A DNA stretch of 64,000 nucleotides from Durusdinium trenchii (lineage: Eukaryota > Sar > Dinophyceae > Suessiales > Symbiodiniaceae). The stretch is from NCBI GenBank assembly GCA_963970005.1, contig CAXAMN010022740.1, positions 390,377 to 454,376 on the forward strand, in the 5' to 3' direction. The notes beneath the pieces are model-generated. The model saw only the letters and a program-made list of their open reading frames with translations. It made no database searches and was not told where the DNA came from. The position numbers and the translations under genes were made by a program. The first letter of the stretch is position 1. Every line of letters begins with the position of its first letter. Positions 36,205 through 48,600 of this stretch are shown one piece after another.

Positions 36205-37035
36205 TTGGTGACACTCGGTGATGAACTTTCAGCACTTGATTTGTGATCATTTCTTGATATAAGGATCGATATATGATATATATATAATATATATGTAAGG
36301 AATCTTATTTGGTAAGGATTGGCCGATTGGCCATGCGCTTGAAACAAATGCCTGTTTGAAGAGTGATTAACCCATTCAATGAGCGTTCAATCATGCTCAA
36401 GCTGACCCCAAACCAATCTACCAATACACGTCGACTTGGAAGATCTTTCACTCTAGCACACCTGATTGTTTGTGCGCGCTCTTTGGAAGCACCCATGTCA
36501 AGGAGCACTTCTGCGTGGATTCTGTGGGACATCACATGTTCTTTTTTGCGTGTCGTACATGCATGATTATGTATGATATATCATTCTAGCTAAAACTGAA
36601 CACAGTCAGTCTTAGAGCCTGCTCATGGCAATGCTCCCTCAAGGAACAACGTGCTTTGCATGCGCTGCAGCGCATAGCACGCGCTCTATTTTGGGGACTC
36701 GCACAGAGTTCATCCAAGTCCCATCTCCGATCCGTTCGCTAGAAAGTTTAACTCCCTCAGCTTTGTAGCCAACGGAACCCCTAACACAAGCCCAAAGCCA
36801 ACTTCGGCGACTCTGAAGATCTGCGAGTCTTGGCATCTCATGGGGCTTGCCGAAAAGTCTGCCTTCCTACGGGGGCCTTGCTCTGACTCTCAGGTTTCTA
36901 GCGTTGAGAGTGGAACTGGGTTCAACGGTTGAAGCTTCAAGGAGTAGAGTCCGGTGCAGGTTTTGAATCAGCAAGGCTCATTGGGCGAAAGCTAAGCAAA
37001 ACCCAGGATCCGGGTATATTCAGTACTGAATCGTT
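36205..37035. other. No gene seen
   Basis: This stretch has an AT-rich part (about 36,250-36,300, with TATATATAATATATATG) and otherwise unremarkable sequence. No exon or repeat family could be supported. Confidence 0.5.
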
Positions 37036-38441
37036 TTAAGCCCAACAATATGAGTTTTGGACCATTGCATTCAAAGAGCCCTCATATGCTTCTTTAGATA
37101 GGCAAATTCTGCTCCGAAAAGTCTTGACGATCTCCATTGCTTTCAGATTTGTCATTGTAGCTTGTTGAAGTGACATGCATACGTTATGAGTACATTGGAG
37201 TTGCTGGCGACGCCGAAGAGCTTTCAGAACTTCTTTATATGTATAACTAATTAGTCCATCATCAACCAACTTGCCAGGGCAAGGCCCGATTCCGGGCAGT
37301 GTTCATCAGGCCACTTTGGACTTCCTTGCCCGTTTCAGCTTAGATTGCGCGTTCAAAGCTGCAGCCACGGCTTCTCCCGTGACGCTGCGCTTCCCGCTGC
37401 CTTCGGGCAGTTTTGACATGAATGGCATTTGTGAAGGTCAAGCAGCTTAAGTTGCTCCTGATTTGCGACACAACACCTACGTTACAATGGTGCCCTGCTA
37501 TCCCAAAATATCAAACACCAAATGCATCACACAACCTTGTTGTATCCCCTGCCTTATGTCTTAACTCATGGAACAATCCCCCGATCTCCGTCTGCAATGG
37601 TCTTCCAAGACCCGCATCAAAGACCCATCTTTTCCGCACCCATCCATGATCTGCTTGCAGTGCCAGGAGGGGATGAAACTGTGTAGGGTGTTGGACATGG
37701 TTTTGAAAGGTGCTCAACATCTGCCAACATGGACATGGAACAAATTGCTGGATGGAGGCTCCTGGTGGGACCACCTATATAGTTCACCGATGGACCCTGT
37801 TGAATGGAGCTGCATCTCATTACTAAAAGAAGAGTATCCATCCATCCAATCCCAATCCCTGTACGCCCTGAACGATTCCCCTGAAACCTGAAAACCACCT
37901 GGGTTGAAGCTTCATCTTCCTTGCAGGTCCTTGCCATCAGGTTTCCATGTGGGTCTTCTTCCCGGGTGTCGATTGACCTGAAAACGATCCAGTCCCGGCC
38001 GTGCGGGGCACGCGCGGCGCGCCGCCGCGCCGCGGCGTTCCGCCTGAAGAGGCTGCTCCCGGCGACTCCCCCGAGGGGGTGGCCCGCTTCAGCAAGCTGG
38101 GCCGCCGTTGTGGTGTGGCCAGGGCCTGGGCCTTGGTGGCTCTGAGGTTCTTTTCTGCTGCTCCGAGGCTTAGAATGGCGAGGACCGTGCTGTGCTGCGC
38201 GTCTTTTTTGGGCCGATGTCGGTCGGTTTCGCTGGATCTTCGTGGATCATCATGTGTTTCTTTCACCGTCAGCTGACGCTTGGTGAGGCTTGGAGTCCCT
38301 AGTGTTGCCCCCACACGTTCCGTTTATCACTTCAATACGTTTTGAGCCCCAGTAGAACCTGAGAACCTCACAGCATGGGCGCCCTGCGCCACGACTGCGC
38401 CGGCCTGGTGCCGTGGACTTCCGCGGACGAGGCATGCGCAT
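37036..38441 (-). CDS. Hypothetical basic protein, four deduced exons (about 231 aa)
   Basis: Four minus-strand segments join in a single frame: 38,441-38,367 (start MRMPRPRKSTAPGRRSR), 38,278-37,978, 37,400-37,315 and 37,269-37,036 (stop). Borders use GT donors (GAG then GTTCTC; TCAG then GTCAAT; AAA then GTGGCC) and AG acceptors, and all phases agree. The first two exons encode a basic, Pro/Ser/Gly-rich, probably disordered region; the last two become helical and basic (AAALNAQSKLKRARKSK, then KEVLKALRRRQQLQC). I recognise no family. Basic disorder fits nucleic-acid or chromatin binding, but that is inference only. The last intron would be just 45 nt, which is short, so the final exon is the least certain. 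Confidence 0.4.
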
Positions 38442-40134
38442 GAGTTGGCCGCGATTCCAAGCGTTGCTTGCATGCTATTTATTATGTACGCTACTAGTAT
38501 TTTTTCGAGGGGTCCGTTTTTTCTTTGAACTCTTTTGTTGCGTTTGGTGATTTGTTTGTGCGATAGTTCCCTTAGTGGAACTTGAAAAGCACTGCGTTTG
38601 GGGGATTCTTTTTGTGCCGTCGTGGTTGCTCTATAGTTCCTTCAGTGAAGTGAAAAAGCTATATAGCTGTTCCCCGAATGAAAGAGTGTTGTTCATATGA
38701 TGCACTTGGGTTGTTCCTTAAGGTGAACCCAAGCACAACCATCAGTGCAGCGAAAACACAGAGTGAGAAAAACATACAAAGCCAGAATTAGCAAGCACAA
38801 AGCAACAAAGACAATAGAAAGAACCAGCCCTTATGATTATAGGAATCAATACACCACAATAGACAAGAAGAAGGAAAGTACAGGAGAAAAGTCAGGAAGA
38901 ACAAACCAAGCGCAAAGGGAGCAGGACAAGTAAGGACAATAATGGACAATACAATTCACAAAGGAAAAGCAAAACAAGCACAAACAAACGGAAAAAAGCA
39001 AGAAAAGCGGGAGCATTGTCTACAGAAAAAGCAATGAGAAGCAAGAAAAGCAGGGGAGGTCATAGAGGTTCAAGGAAAAGCAAGAAAAGCAGTCAGAAGC
39101 AAATCCAAGAAAAAGATCTTCAAACTCAACAAAAAAGAATACCTCCAAAAATAGTCATCCTTTTTCGAGGGGCCATGGAGAATCAACTTCTGAAGCAGAA
39201 GATTGCAAACGCGTGTTCTTTTCAGCATCTTCCACGAATCCTCCAAGGTTCCCTGCCTTGGCAACCTCAGGATCTTTGAGCGCAGCCGCTGGCGCCACGC
39301 CAACGGGGCGGTCTGGTGAGTCCTAGATTTCAGTCAATCTCTGCAAGATTTATATAGATCATTTAATTCTTGCAAGATTGCATGACGATTGCATGCAAAT
39401 TGATTGCTTCTCTTGCCATGGGGTTGTTGACGGACTCCCACTTTGTGGTAAACAGCCGTGCACAGCGGTTCATGGTTGAACCGCTCATCCCCCCCCTCCT
39501 GCAGCGCAATATTCGCCGCCGGTCGGCCAGAAGAAGGACGAATCGCGAAGAGTTGTGCTGGCATGCTGCCTCTGGCCTTGGTCGGGGGATCAGCTGCAAA
39601 AGCTGATGACCATGATGACCGTCCGGGAGTGTTTGGGGTGGGTTTTGACATGTGTTGATCCTGCGGCGTACATCTTCAATCGGGCGTTGTCCAAGACCGG
39701 TCGGGACTCTGATTGATCCGTTTGTGGAGGTCCGCAAGCCAACAGCTGGTTTAAATACAAAACTCTTGTACTATCCAAATAGCTATCTTGAGGCTATAAC
39801 TATCCATAATCTTGAAGCCCTCTGAGACCTCCAATCCCCTGAATGTACAACAAATCCAAACATCCATCTGTGGGGGTGTTGCAACCAAGATCTAACTACA
39901 TAATTAGATAAATTTACCATAAGATATGATTGAATATATACTATATAAGTATATGGTTTCACCTTCCTATACCAGGGGCTCTAACTGAAACGATCTCAAA
40001 CGCTCCCTATTCTTCAACTGGCTCCAAATACAATATATATATATATATCAATTTCCGTTCACTGGAATTGTCCAACCGAACTCCTGCCGAACATTCCATC
40101 CACCCCCACATGTCCCCCCCCGCTCTGAAAGGAT
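38442..40134. other. Unresolved stretch with AAGCAAGAAAAGC tract
   Basis: The part from 38,740 to 39,130 is purine-rich on the plus strand with repeated AAGCAAGAAAAGC units. A GC-rich patch at 39,450-39,640 is open in all frames and may hold an exon, but no frame stands out. No gene is supported. Confidence 0.45.
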
Positions 40135-41603
40135 CCACGGCGCCGCGCCCTGCAGCAGCTGCGCCCCCTGCAGCCCCAACTCTGGGCAACGCTTCTCGCA
40201 CACGTAGCGCAGCACGCAGCCCGCACGGTGCACCGCGTCACTGCTGGGATCCTGTGCGAAATCAGCGGAAGAACCAGAGGGATTCCGCAGCTTCTGGTGG
40301 AAAGATCGCATTGATTGGAGGGTTTGGGTAGGGGGCGTTCAAACGTAGTGTGCACTTGTTTGTGCGCATACAATTCTAACATCAAGGGCCTCTTGGCTTA
40401 CGAGATCAGAATGGATGTTCCACATGTTTTTATATAGGTCAAACCACTTCGTTTCGAGAATATTTCTGGCCCCTGTAATGGGTTCTCACCTACAACGTGA
40501 TTATATAGTGGAGTTGGCCGGAGGAGGATTGAATTGGCAGTCTCATTGAACATCAAGTGCTGGTACAATATGGTATAATATATTCTTTGGTTACACTTCA
40601 TTGCTGCAGGACTTGCCCCTTATCATTGTTAGCAGGACAGCATGCTGGCCAAAATGATGATGCTGGCCCAGCATGGGATCTCAACCTGTACCCTTCACAT
40701 GCCCAAATCAGTAGCACCGCACTCACAACAGTGGGGACAAAACACATCGCAATGATGGCCCTTCATGGCTGCTCTCTCCCTCCTCTCGGTCCACAAAGTA
40801 GCGCACACGATCGCACACACGTAGGGCCACACCCAAGAGCTCTGCGCTGTGTTGAACATCGCATCGAAGGAGCGCATCACAAAAGAATGCCGCCACCTGA
40901 GCCAGGGCGTGTTCACCATACACCCGAAAAACCTTCCTTCGGGCTTGAAGCCTAGTAGTAAACAAGCTTATACAATCAAATTTAAATCATTTCACATCAC
41001 CCTGCCACCCTGCCTCCTCAATGGCAACCTATTGATCCCTTAGATCCCTTCATCATCCTTCATTCTACACTCTTGAATTTCACCACGGTACTAGAAAGAC
41101 TCACACTTCCGTGCTTCAACTTCCTCCCACCAGTTACCGCGCATCGCGCATCGGCCGGTCATGTGGGAGGTGTGAAGCAATCGGCGGAGCATGTCACAAA
41201 AAACACCAGACATGATGATTTGCAGGTGGCAAACTCTTCGCGATGCAGGACACAAGTCTGGAAACCGTGCAAACAGTGAAGACCCAAGTCCAGCAAATAC
41301 CACTCAGCTCTCACCCACAGCCATAAACCCTTGGGGTCCCATGACCGGGGTTCAACCCACGAAGCGAACTTTGAATGAGACCTTGTTTCAAAGCCTATGC
41401 TCAACCACACCAAACCCTATCTGGCACAGGTTCTGGCATTTTATCTGGCATATTTTCTGACAGGTGTTCTTTCTGACATTACTGCACCAAACATCCCCCG
41501 CCTTGCTGCTGTCCGGAAAAGCCGACACCTTTTCGGCCACCTCCTTCTTGAACACGTCTAACCTGGCGAGTCGGTCGTCGTCGTCGTCGAACCCAACGCG
41601 CAA
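40135..41603 (-). CDS. Probable exons of an unrecognised helical protein
   Basis: Three or four minus-strand segments look like coding exons. One at about 41,603-41,480 reads RLARLDVFKKEVAEKVSAF. One at about 41,270-41,120 includes MSGVFCDMLRRLLHTSHMTG and meets GTAACT. One starts at 40,896 after CTCAG and reads VAAFFCDALLRCDVQHSAEL, continuing LRVCDRVRYFVDREE. One starts at 40,251 after CACAG and reads DPSSDAVHRAGCVLRYVCEK. The content suggests stacked helices as in HEAT or similar repeat proteins, but I cannot name a family. Phases between the segments were not reconciled, so they may belong to more than one gene. Confidence 0.4.
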
Positions 41604-42459
41604 GCCTCTCCCGCCCGACCGGTTACAGTGACCACAAAGCCTTCACCAACGGCAAAGTCTAGACGAATGTGGAGGTTTCATGGTTGGAACAGGGCCCGAC
41701 CCAGATGGCCTGGGCCTGTCCACTGTCCATACGACGAAAACGTCCCCCTCCGCTCAGCATCCCTTGCTGATTCTGCCTGGAGAGGAAATGCACGAAGCAT
41801 GCCACGGCGAAGTCCAAAAGCTCTGTCTGGGGACCTGGCAGCCGTGGACATCAGCGAGTGTCTGCATGCCGAACGCCAGCGTGTGCCAAGACGGGTCAGG
41901 TGGAATCAGCTTTTGGATGAACTTTGTGGCTTTGCATCCCCGACTTTGAAGGGGATCAAGTTGCAAACAGGAACACTGCCCGATGCGGAACATTAAGGCA
42001 CGTTGTTAGGTTGAACTGGCTGCCCCAAACTCATTCCGAAGTCAACTGGATGGTCAGCATCAATTGAGACCGGGTGGTGTTAACTGTTAGCACTTAGCCG
42101 CAACAAGAACTCAAGACTGATTTCACCTGACCAAAGGGAAAGCATCAACACTACTGAGGCTCTGGCTCTGGCTTCCCTACTGCATAAGGCCCCTGAGCTT
42201 TGAAGTACCAGCTTTGGGAAACTTGATGCCCATCCCATCTCGGAAAGTTGAGTTGTGAGTAGCCCGACTGGGGTAGGCCAAGCAACTGGTAGAAACACAA
42301 ACACATTGCAAACCCCACTTAAACAGTATCCGCACGCAAAAGCGACTAGCGGACCTTTGGTCAAGCACAAAAGATCATTTAAAACACAAGGAGGAATGGG
42401 ATTTGTGCAATGACGTACTCTTGATACATTTAGATTGCTGAAGGTGGGGTCATTCACCC

Positions 42460-43115
42460 TCGGGTCAATGCGTGCGAGAAGACTTGATCCAACAAACTCC
42501 TGATTTCCTGCGCTTCGCCCGTGGGACATTCCTGCCGTTCTGAGACCCAATGTGGGCAGCTGAATTTGGAATGGTCAAGTTCACCAAGAAACTGCAATTC
42601 TGAAAGGCACCATCATCAATGTGGGTCACTGAGTCCGGGATGAGCAAGCTTGTCAAAGAGCTGCAATCGTTTTAAGGCAAACTCTTCAATTCTCGTCACT
42701 GAGTCTGGGATGGCCAATCTAGCTCACATTTTACAGCCTTGGAAGGCTCCTGATCCAATTCGGGTCTCATTGCTTTGGAATTCAACCATGAGCAGAAGAT
42801 CTGTATCAATTTCACGGCGAAGTCTCGTGATCGCACCTTGATGTGAGCATCTCACGGTGTTGGGTTTGTAGACAACACTCACAGCAACAGCAGTCTCCAC
42901 AGCGAGGCCGGCGTCTGCCACCGTCTCAGCATTGCTCAGAAGCCGGCCCTCAACCAGAGTTTCCACGACGGCAGTTTGGCGAGTCGCCTCGTCGCAAAGC
43001 CGCCTTTGCCTAATCTGTCGCTTAGCTCTCTACCTGTCATGTTCGCCATCACCTCGCGACAAATCATTTCGCCGTTGACCTGCATTGCTGGAATCTTCAT
43101 TGCCATGGCGAAGTT
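42460..43115 (-). pseudogene. Broken BspA-type leucine-rich-repeat gene with ubiquitin-like N-terminus
   Basis: The minus strand first gives an N-terminal piece (starting near 43,109, MAMKIPAMQVNGEM, then MTGRELSDRLGKGG) that runs into a stop at about 42,940. In another frame follows LLSNAETVADAGLAVETAVA, like the end of the ubiquitin-fold segment often found before such repeats. Repeats come next: ETRIGSGAFQGC, LAIPDSVTRIEEFA, LTSLLIPDSVTHIDDGAFQ and LVNLTIPNSAAHIG. The repeat consensus (IPDSVTxIxxxAFxxC) is that of BspA/TpLRR domains, which mediate binding and are numerous in dinoflagellates. Between repeats there is an in-frame TGA (after GCKM) and a one-base shift (TTAAAACGATTG, where the consensus expects an Asn-Cys pair). 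No introns would rescue both. It is best read as a decayed copy. Confidence 0.75.
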
Positions 43116-45677
43116 TCAATTTCCAGTTGATCCTCATGCCAATACTTGTCGGCTTTGATTGCTGCGTTGCTTGCATCAGGATGCGTTAGGTGTGCTACGG
43201 TGGTGGTTCTACTGGCAGGTCAAACGAATTTACCTACCAGTACATGGCTGGCTCCATTCCACTGATCCCAGACCTTTGCCAACAGCGACCCCAAGAACAC
43301 CCGTAGCGTCCACATCTTCTTCCAATCGGTAGGTTTTGAGCTCTCCACTTGGTCACTCCAATCTTTGCCAAGCGGCCCCCCAACGTTCCAGTCAAGGAGT
43401 GGTCAACTACCCCCTATTTCTGCAAGAAGCATAAACAAGTAAAACATGCTGCCTTGAAAAACTACTGTGGCCTTGGCCGTCCACTCCCACGGATAGAGGG
43501 TATGTACGCTACATTAAGCTACGTGGAAAAGGGGGGGCTAGTCTTTCGACGTGTCTACACTGATAACCCGGATAAAAGGATACGATGATACGTTACTAAA
43601 AATGGGAAATGGGCTCGTTTCAGTCTCTAAAAATTAATGTATATGTCAATGATTGTCAACGTGTATATGTAATATGTATATATATATATACCAGGATCAT
43701 CCAATGGCCAATAGACTACTCCACCCCATGTAAACAGGTCTCCAAACAGGGCACCTGCTAGGGGTATGTGCTAGGTATGTGTGTGTGTGATTGTCAAAGA
43801 GCAGCTCTTGCCACGCACCTCGCCTTGCCACGCAGCTCTCAGGGACCCTTGCAACATCAGTTGCGCAGCGTCTCGATGTCTCTTCAGTGAGGCCAACGCG
43901 AAAACGGCCGGCAGCGCGGTGCACACCCTTAAGCCTCGGTTCCGTTCCCGCTCTCAAGGCATCGAACGCGTTCGTCCGGAAAAAGGACCATGGATGCTAT
44001 ACGTTACATGACTGTTATGAATATATACAATAACTATTTTGGTATCCATCCTGGAGCAAATAGGATATGAACACATGCAAACGCACTGTAGATATAGTGT
44101 ATCTATATATATATATATGTGTGTGTGTGCGTGTGTGTGAAGGAAGCAATTCGAGGACATGACCCGTTTCCGGTGCTTTCCTTTGGATGTCCACATGCAT
44201 CATAGGACCAGGGAGGAGGACCAGGGAGCACCAAGGAGGACCAAGGACCCGTAGCTATCGGTGTCACGGTTTTTCCCGTGTGCCCGTCGGGTGTTGGGCA
44301 CCATGTTTGAGCCATAACCATGCCATATGCATATAGACATGCATACTCATGCATATACCAAATCGACCTGTGACAGTTGGCTTGGAACCTCTCTTTGGTG
44401 AGCATAAGGTCTTGAAACCCAGTATCAAAGCCAAAACCTTCTCTTCCTAGATGTGTCTCAACTTGTGTTTCTTATTCTTCCTCTTTCGGCACGTGCTTTC
44501 TTTTCTCTCCCTCGCGCACTCCCGCCTCTCTCTCTCTCTCTCTCTCGTCTCTCTTTGCTGTCTCTATAGAGTATTAAATTGAGAATTCTTGAGAATTCTG
44601 ATGCTTTCCTGAAAGGAACAATGTGCCAGGCGACTGCCAAACGTTGGCTCGTGTGTTTCATTGGCATCTGCCATTGCAGCCATTGATTTGACACTGCCAA
44701 GGGACGTTCAGCAGGCTTCAGTTTTGATGCTGATGATGACCTCTTCCTGATGGGTCGTTCGTGTGGATTATATAGAATGGCCAAAGCTGACTGACATTGA
44801 CGCTTCTGCTCTCCACAGGTGCGACATAATTGATCGGTTAGTTGCTCGGTTGGGATTCCTGGTGTAGGTCAAAAAGGCCAATCCATTGGGCAATCGTCAA
44901 ACGTCCTAACTGTCCTAACTCCCCAAAGCATCAACAGCAATGCAACATTGTGCATGACACAGTTCGTAGACCTTTCTATAGACCTCTCATGCTTTTCCAG
45001 CATTTCTCGCACATCAACCGATGGAAGGTTCCACCCAAACAGTGACCACGAAAAGTCACCAAACGCAGCCAAATCGTCATGGTGAGCAAGGATTGCAACA
45101 ACTTCTCCTTAGATGAAGCAAACGAAGGGGCATTACTGAAGTGGAGAGGGGATTACCAGTTACCAGCAAGAAAAAAACATGGGTCACCTTGTTGATGTTC
45201 CAGTTCTCAGCACAATCACTATCTATAGCTTAAAGTTTCTAAGAATTGCACTCTTGGTTTCGATCGCTGATATATCTTCCCATCAGCCAGGGGGTGGATC
45301 TCGCCAAACAAACAACGCCCAATGTTTGTTGGTGTTCAGGCTGTAAAGCTCATCGAAGTACAGTTGGTTAGGCATGTTGAGTGGAGAGAGCAAATGCGGC
45401 CAAACCTCAAATTCAGAGAGGTTTAGAAGGGTTCCACTGTAGCAGTGGGGTTTGGGATGGCTTGGGTATCTCTTCTGAACCTACCACAACCAGCCTGCCC
45501 CTTCAAGAGGCTCCTCGGCTTGGCCAGTTCAGAATCGCTCTCATGTTCTTCTCGTCTGGGCATCTTTGCTAAAGCTATACTACATTGCTACATCCTCCTA
45601 CCATACATGAGATGCCTCCCACAATGTGACCCAAATCCCGACCCTCCCATCGATTCCCGATGGGTCGCGCCCGATGT
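43116..45677. other. Unresolved stretch downstream of PDS5
   Basis: Open segments are an 80-codon plus-strand frame at 43,349-43,588 (TPYFCKKHKQVKHAALKNYC), GC-rich sequence at 43,790-43,980 open on both strands, and a minus-strand frame at 44,869-45,072 (VDVREMLEKHERSIERSTN). The last could be a further 3' exon of the PDS5-like gene if that gene extends this far. There is a (CT)n run at 44,526-44,546 and a TATATA/TGTGTG run near 44,105. Confidence 0.4.
44526..44546. repeat. (CT)n microsatellite
   Basis: An uninterrupted dinucleotide CT run of about ten units lies in non-coding sequence. Confidence 0.9.
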
Positions 45678-48600
45678 TCATCGCCAGGTGGCCGGGTCGA
45701 TGGTGGGCCGACCAGTGCCCATCGCAGCGACTAAGCGCCCGCCCATGCGCGCAAGCAGCAGCGTGGACGACTCGACGGTGCCCAAGCGGATCGCGCGCAG
45801 CGCAGCGCAGGCGGCGTGCACGGGCAAAGGGTCGAACCAAGGCCATTTTGCCTCGGGAGATGAGATTTGGCTGTGGATTGGATCAAGTAAGAGCCTCAAA
45901 GAGCTTTATGGACAATGAAGGTGAACAAGAGAATTTGGTCCGGGGAATAGAGCTCATTGCGGGGGGTGGGATCTTTGTACATGTTGTACCTACTTTTTCC
46001 ATCTGCAGGTGCTGGTGGGTTGATAGATCACATCATTTGATCCAAGTGATGGGTCATTGAGTCTTTTTCCTCGAGAACTGCCAGAGAGTGGAGCCAGGAC
46101 CGCCCATGCGTGGCCGATTTTTGAGTTTCTCGGAGTCGAAGTGGGTCTTGGGCTTCTACACTCAGCTTTCCAGCTGGGCAGCACCAAAGCTACCGCAGAT
46201 TCCCGCGCACGAATTCCAACGCGCAGCTTCGATTTCCGCCTTTGATGGGGATCAACATGTTTAATTTCTGAAGCCTATCGGGTGTGATTCTGCCTTCTCA
46301 TGCGATCGCCTGATCCAATCTGATCACAGTTTTGATGTTGGCCTTGCCATTGTTGGGCGAGTTTCATCCTCAGTGCCATCTGTCAGGGCCAATGCCTCCG
46401 TCGCAACCGCAGCCTAACAAGGGATACAAGTGGTCATAAGGTCTCTTGGTGAAACACGAGGGGTAGGCACCAAGCTCAACTCAAACACGATGAATGAGCA
46501 ACCAATCCAAGTACACTGCCACAGTTTTGTAAAGGTTTGTCCTTCTTGGTTTTGTCCTTAGGTCCTCACCTCTTCCAGTTGAAGGACTACGATATCCTCA
46601 TACCAACCTGCTTATATAAAGAGTTGTTGACGACTGCTGAACACTATAGATGTTTGTAGCAACTATGGTTGTCTCCTCACCCGTACCTTGGGCGCCAACA
46701 GGATCTTCGCCACGTCCTCTGCACTTCCGGCGGCTGCCAGCAAATCGGCCGCTGCACACTGCACCATCGAGGTGTTCTCGTCACGCTCGCCATTGGGCTG
46801 GCTCAAGACTCGGCGCGCCTCAGCCAGCCACGGCTCGACGCTGAGGTGCGGAAAGTGGGGATGACGCCTGCTCCACTCCAGAAGTGCTGCCGCCAGCTGC
46901 AAAGACAGGGCTTGGAGCTTGCTCTCTGAGGCCTCCTTGTTCTCTTCGGCCCACTTCAAAAGCTCCAACGACACCTGGCAGCAGTCTTTCTCCGAGAGCA
47001 AAAGCATGATCTTGGCCACTTTGCGACTCAAAGATGCCATAGAACTGGACTCTGACAAGGAGAGGGCCTCCAAAAGCGTCTGTGAAAGGTTTTGAGCCTC
47101 AAGTTGGGATGGCTCAAGATCAGCTCTCTTGGCGATGGCTGCCAATGTCTGCAGAATCACCTGAGCAGTGTTGCAAACAAGAAATTGCTTTGTGAATTAT
47201 TGTTACGGCACCAAACCCTGCCACCAAACAAAAACATCAAACTACCAAGGCGGTCAAAGGCGGGGGTTGTTCAAGCTGGCTTGCCTTGGCATCTTCCGCG
47301 GAGGACTCCGGCAGAAGTTTGGCCAGTTCGCCCACAAATGGCATGAATGCACCTGGGAAGGATTTGGCGAGGTTGGCGATGGTAATCCCTGCAGCAGCCA
47401 CAAGCTCAGAAGATGGGGCCTCATCTAAGACTTCAGGAGAGCTCTTCCAAATGTTGAGAAGCTCTGCCACCTGCCAAGGGCGCAGGGCGAATCTTCATTG
47501 CTAAGTTCATCGGCTTCATTCTCGGAGATGTTGGAGAACATTCATACTGTTTAGAATTTAGACTATCATTAAAGTATAATAAAGTGTGTGTATATATATA
47601 TATATATAATACACCTTAGAATCGTAGCAGTTGGGCCACCCCATAGGCCACTGGGGGAAGTACTTCTTGGCATATACTGCCGGTCAAGTGGTGACTGTTT
47701 GATCTCCAAATCTTGCAAACCCAAGGCTCAAGTACGTAGACTGTACCTGCCCTCTACCCCTTGACAAACATCATGTCCGACTCTACCCCCAGCCGCACAG
47801 GGACCTCCTGCTGCACAGGACGCTGACGTGTGTGTTTCTGCTGGTGTCTTTGGCCCACCTGATCAGGCAACAGCCAGGTCGACACCAGTGCCCGGCGCAG
47901 CAGCGGAGCCAACTCTGCGAGGCGATGCACTCGCAGGAGACGATCGAGCTCTTGCAAAGAGCCAGCCAGTTGCGCCGTGCTTTCTTGACCTAACAGCATC
48001 CAAAGCACCAATGAATCGGTCGAGAGAAGCAAGCAAGCAATGACCACGAAGCACCTTGAAAACACTTAGCACCTTTGGTTGCACACGAATCATTTTTTTC
48101 AGGTGAGAGTCATGGTACCTCAATTCCATTCACAAATAAAGAAAAATATAATACTACTCGCGCATGTAACAAAGCATTGAGACTCCCTTCTTTCCATCAT
48201 GTCGCTCTGGGGTGTCGGGTGTGCGAGCCTGCTGGCTCTAGCAACTTCTCGAGCTGCTTCCACAAACCCTTGTCCCGCACGGCGTCGAAGGCACGGATGT
48301 GTGCCGCCAAAACCTCAGTGGAGTTCGAGTGAGCTGCTTCGTCGAAACACAACGGGTGGAGACGGGCGGGGAAGCCTGTCTCCAGTCCATGTGTAACAGC
48401 CCAAATGGACCCCGAAAAAACCAACCACGCCGATGTAAACTCTACATTGCGTGTTTGGGTATATGTGGCATGTATAGATGTTGGTTGGTATACAAATATA
48501 ATCAAATATAGATTCCAGGCCACCGGCCTGGAGATGTCAAACCCTCCAGCGGGTCTGGTGCCCATCGTGTTGAACCACCCCCACCCGGCCTCAGGACGGG

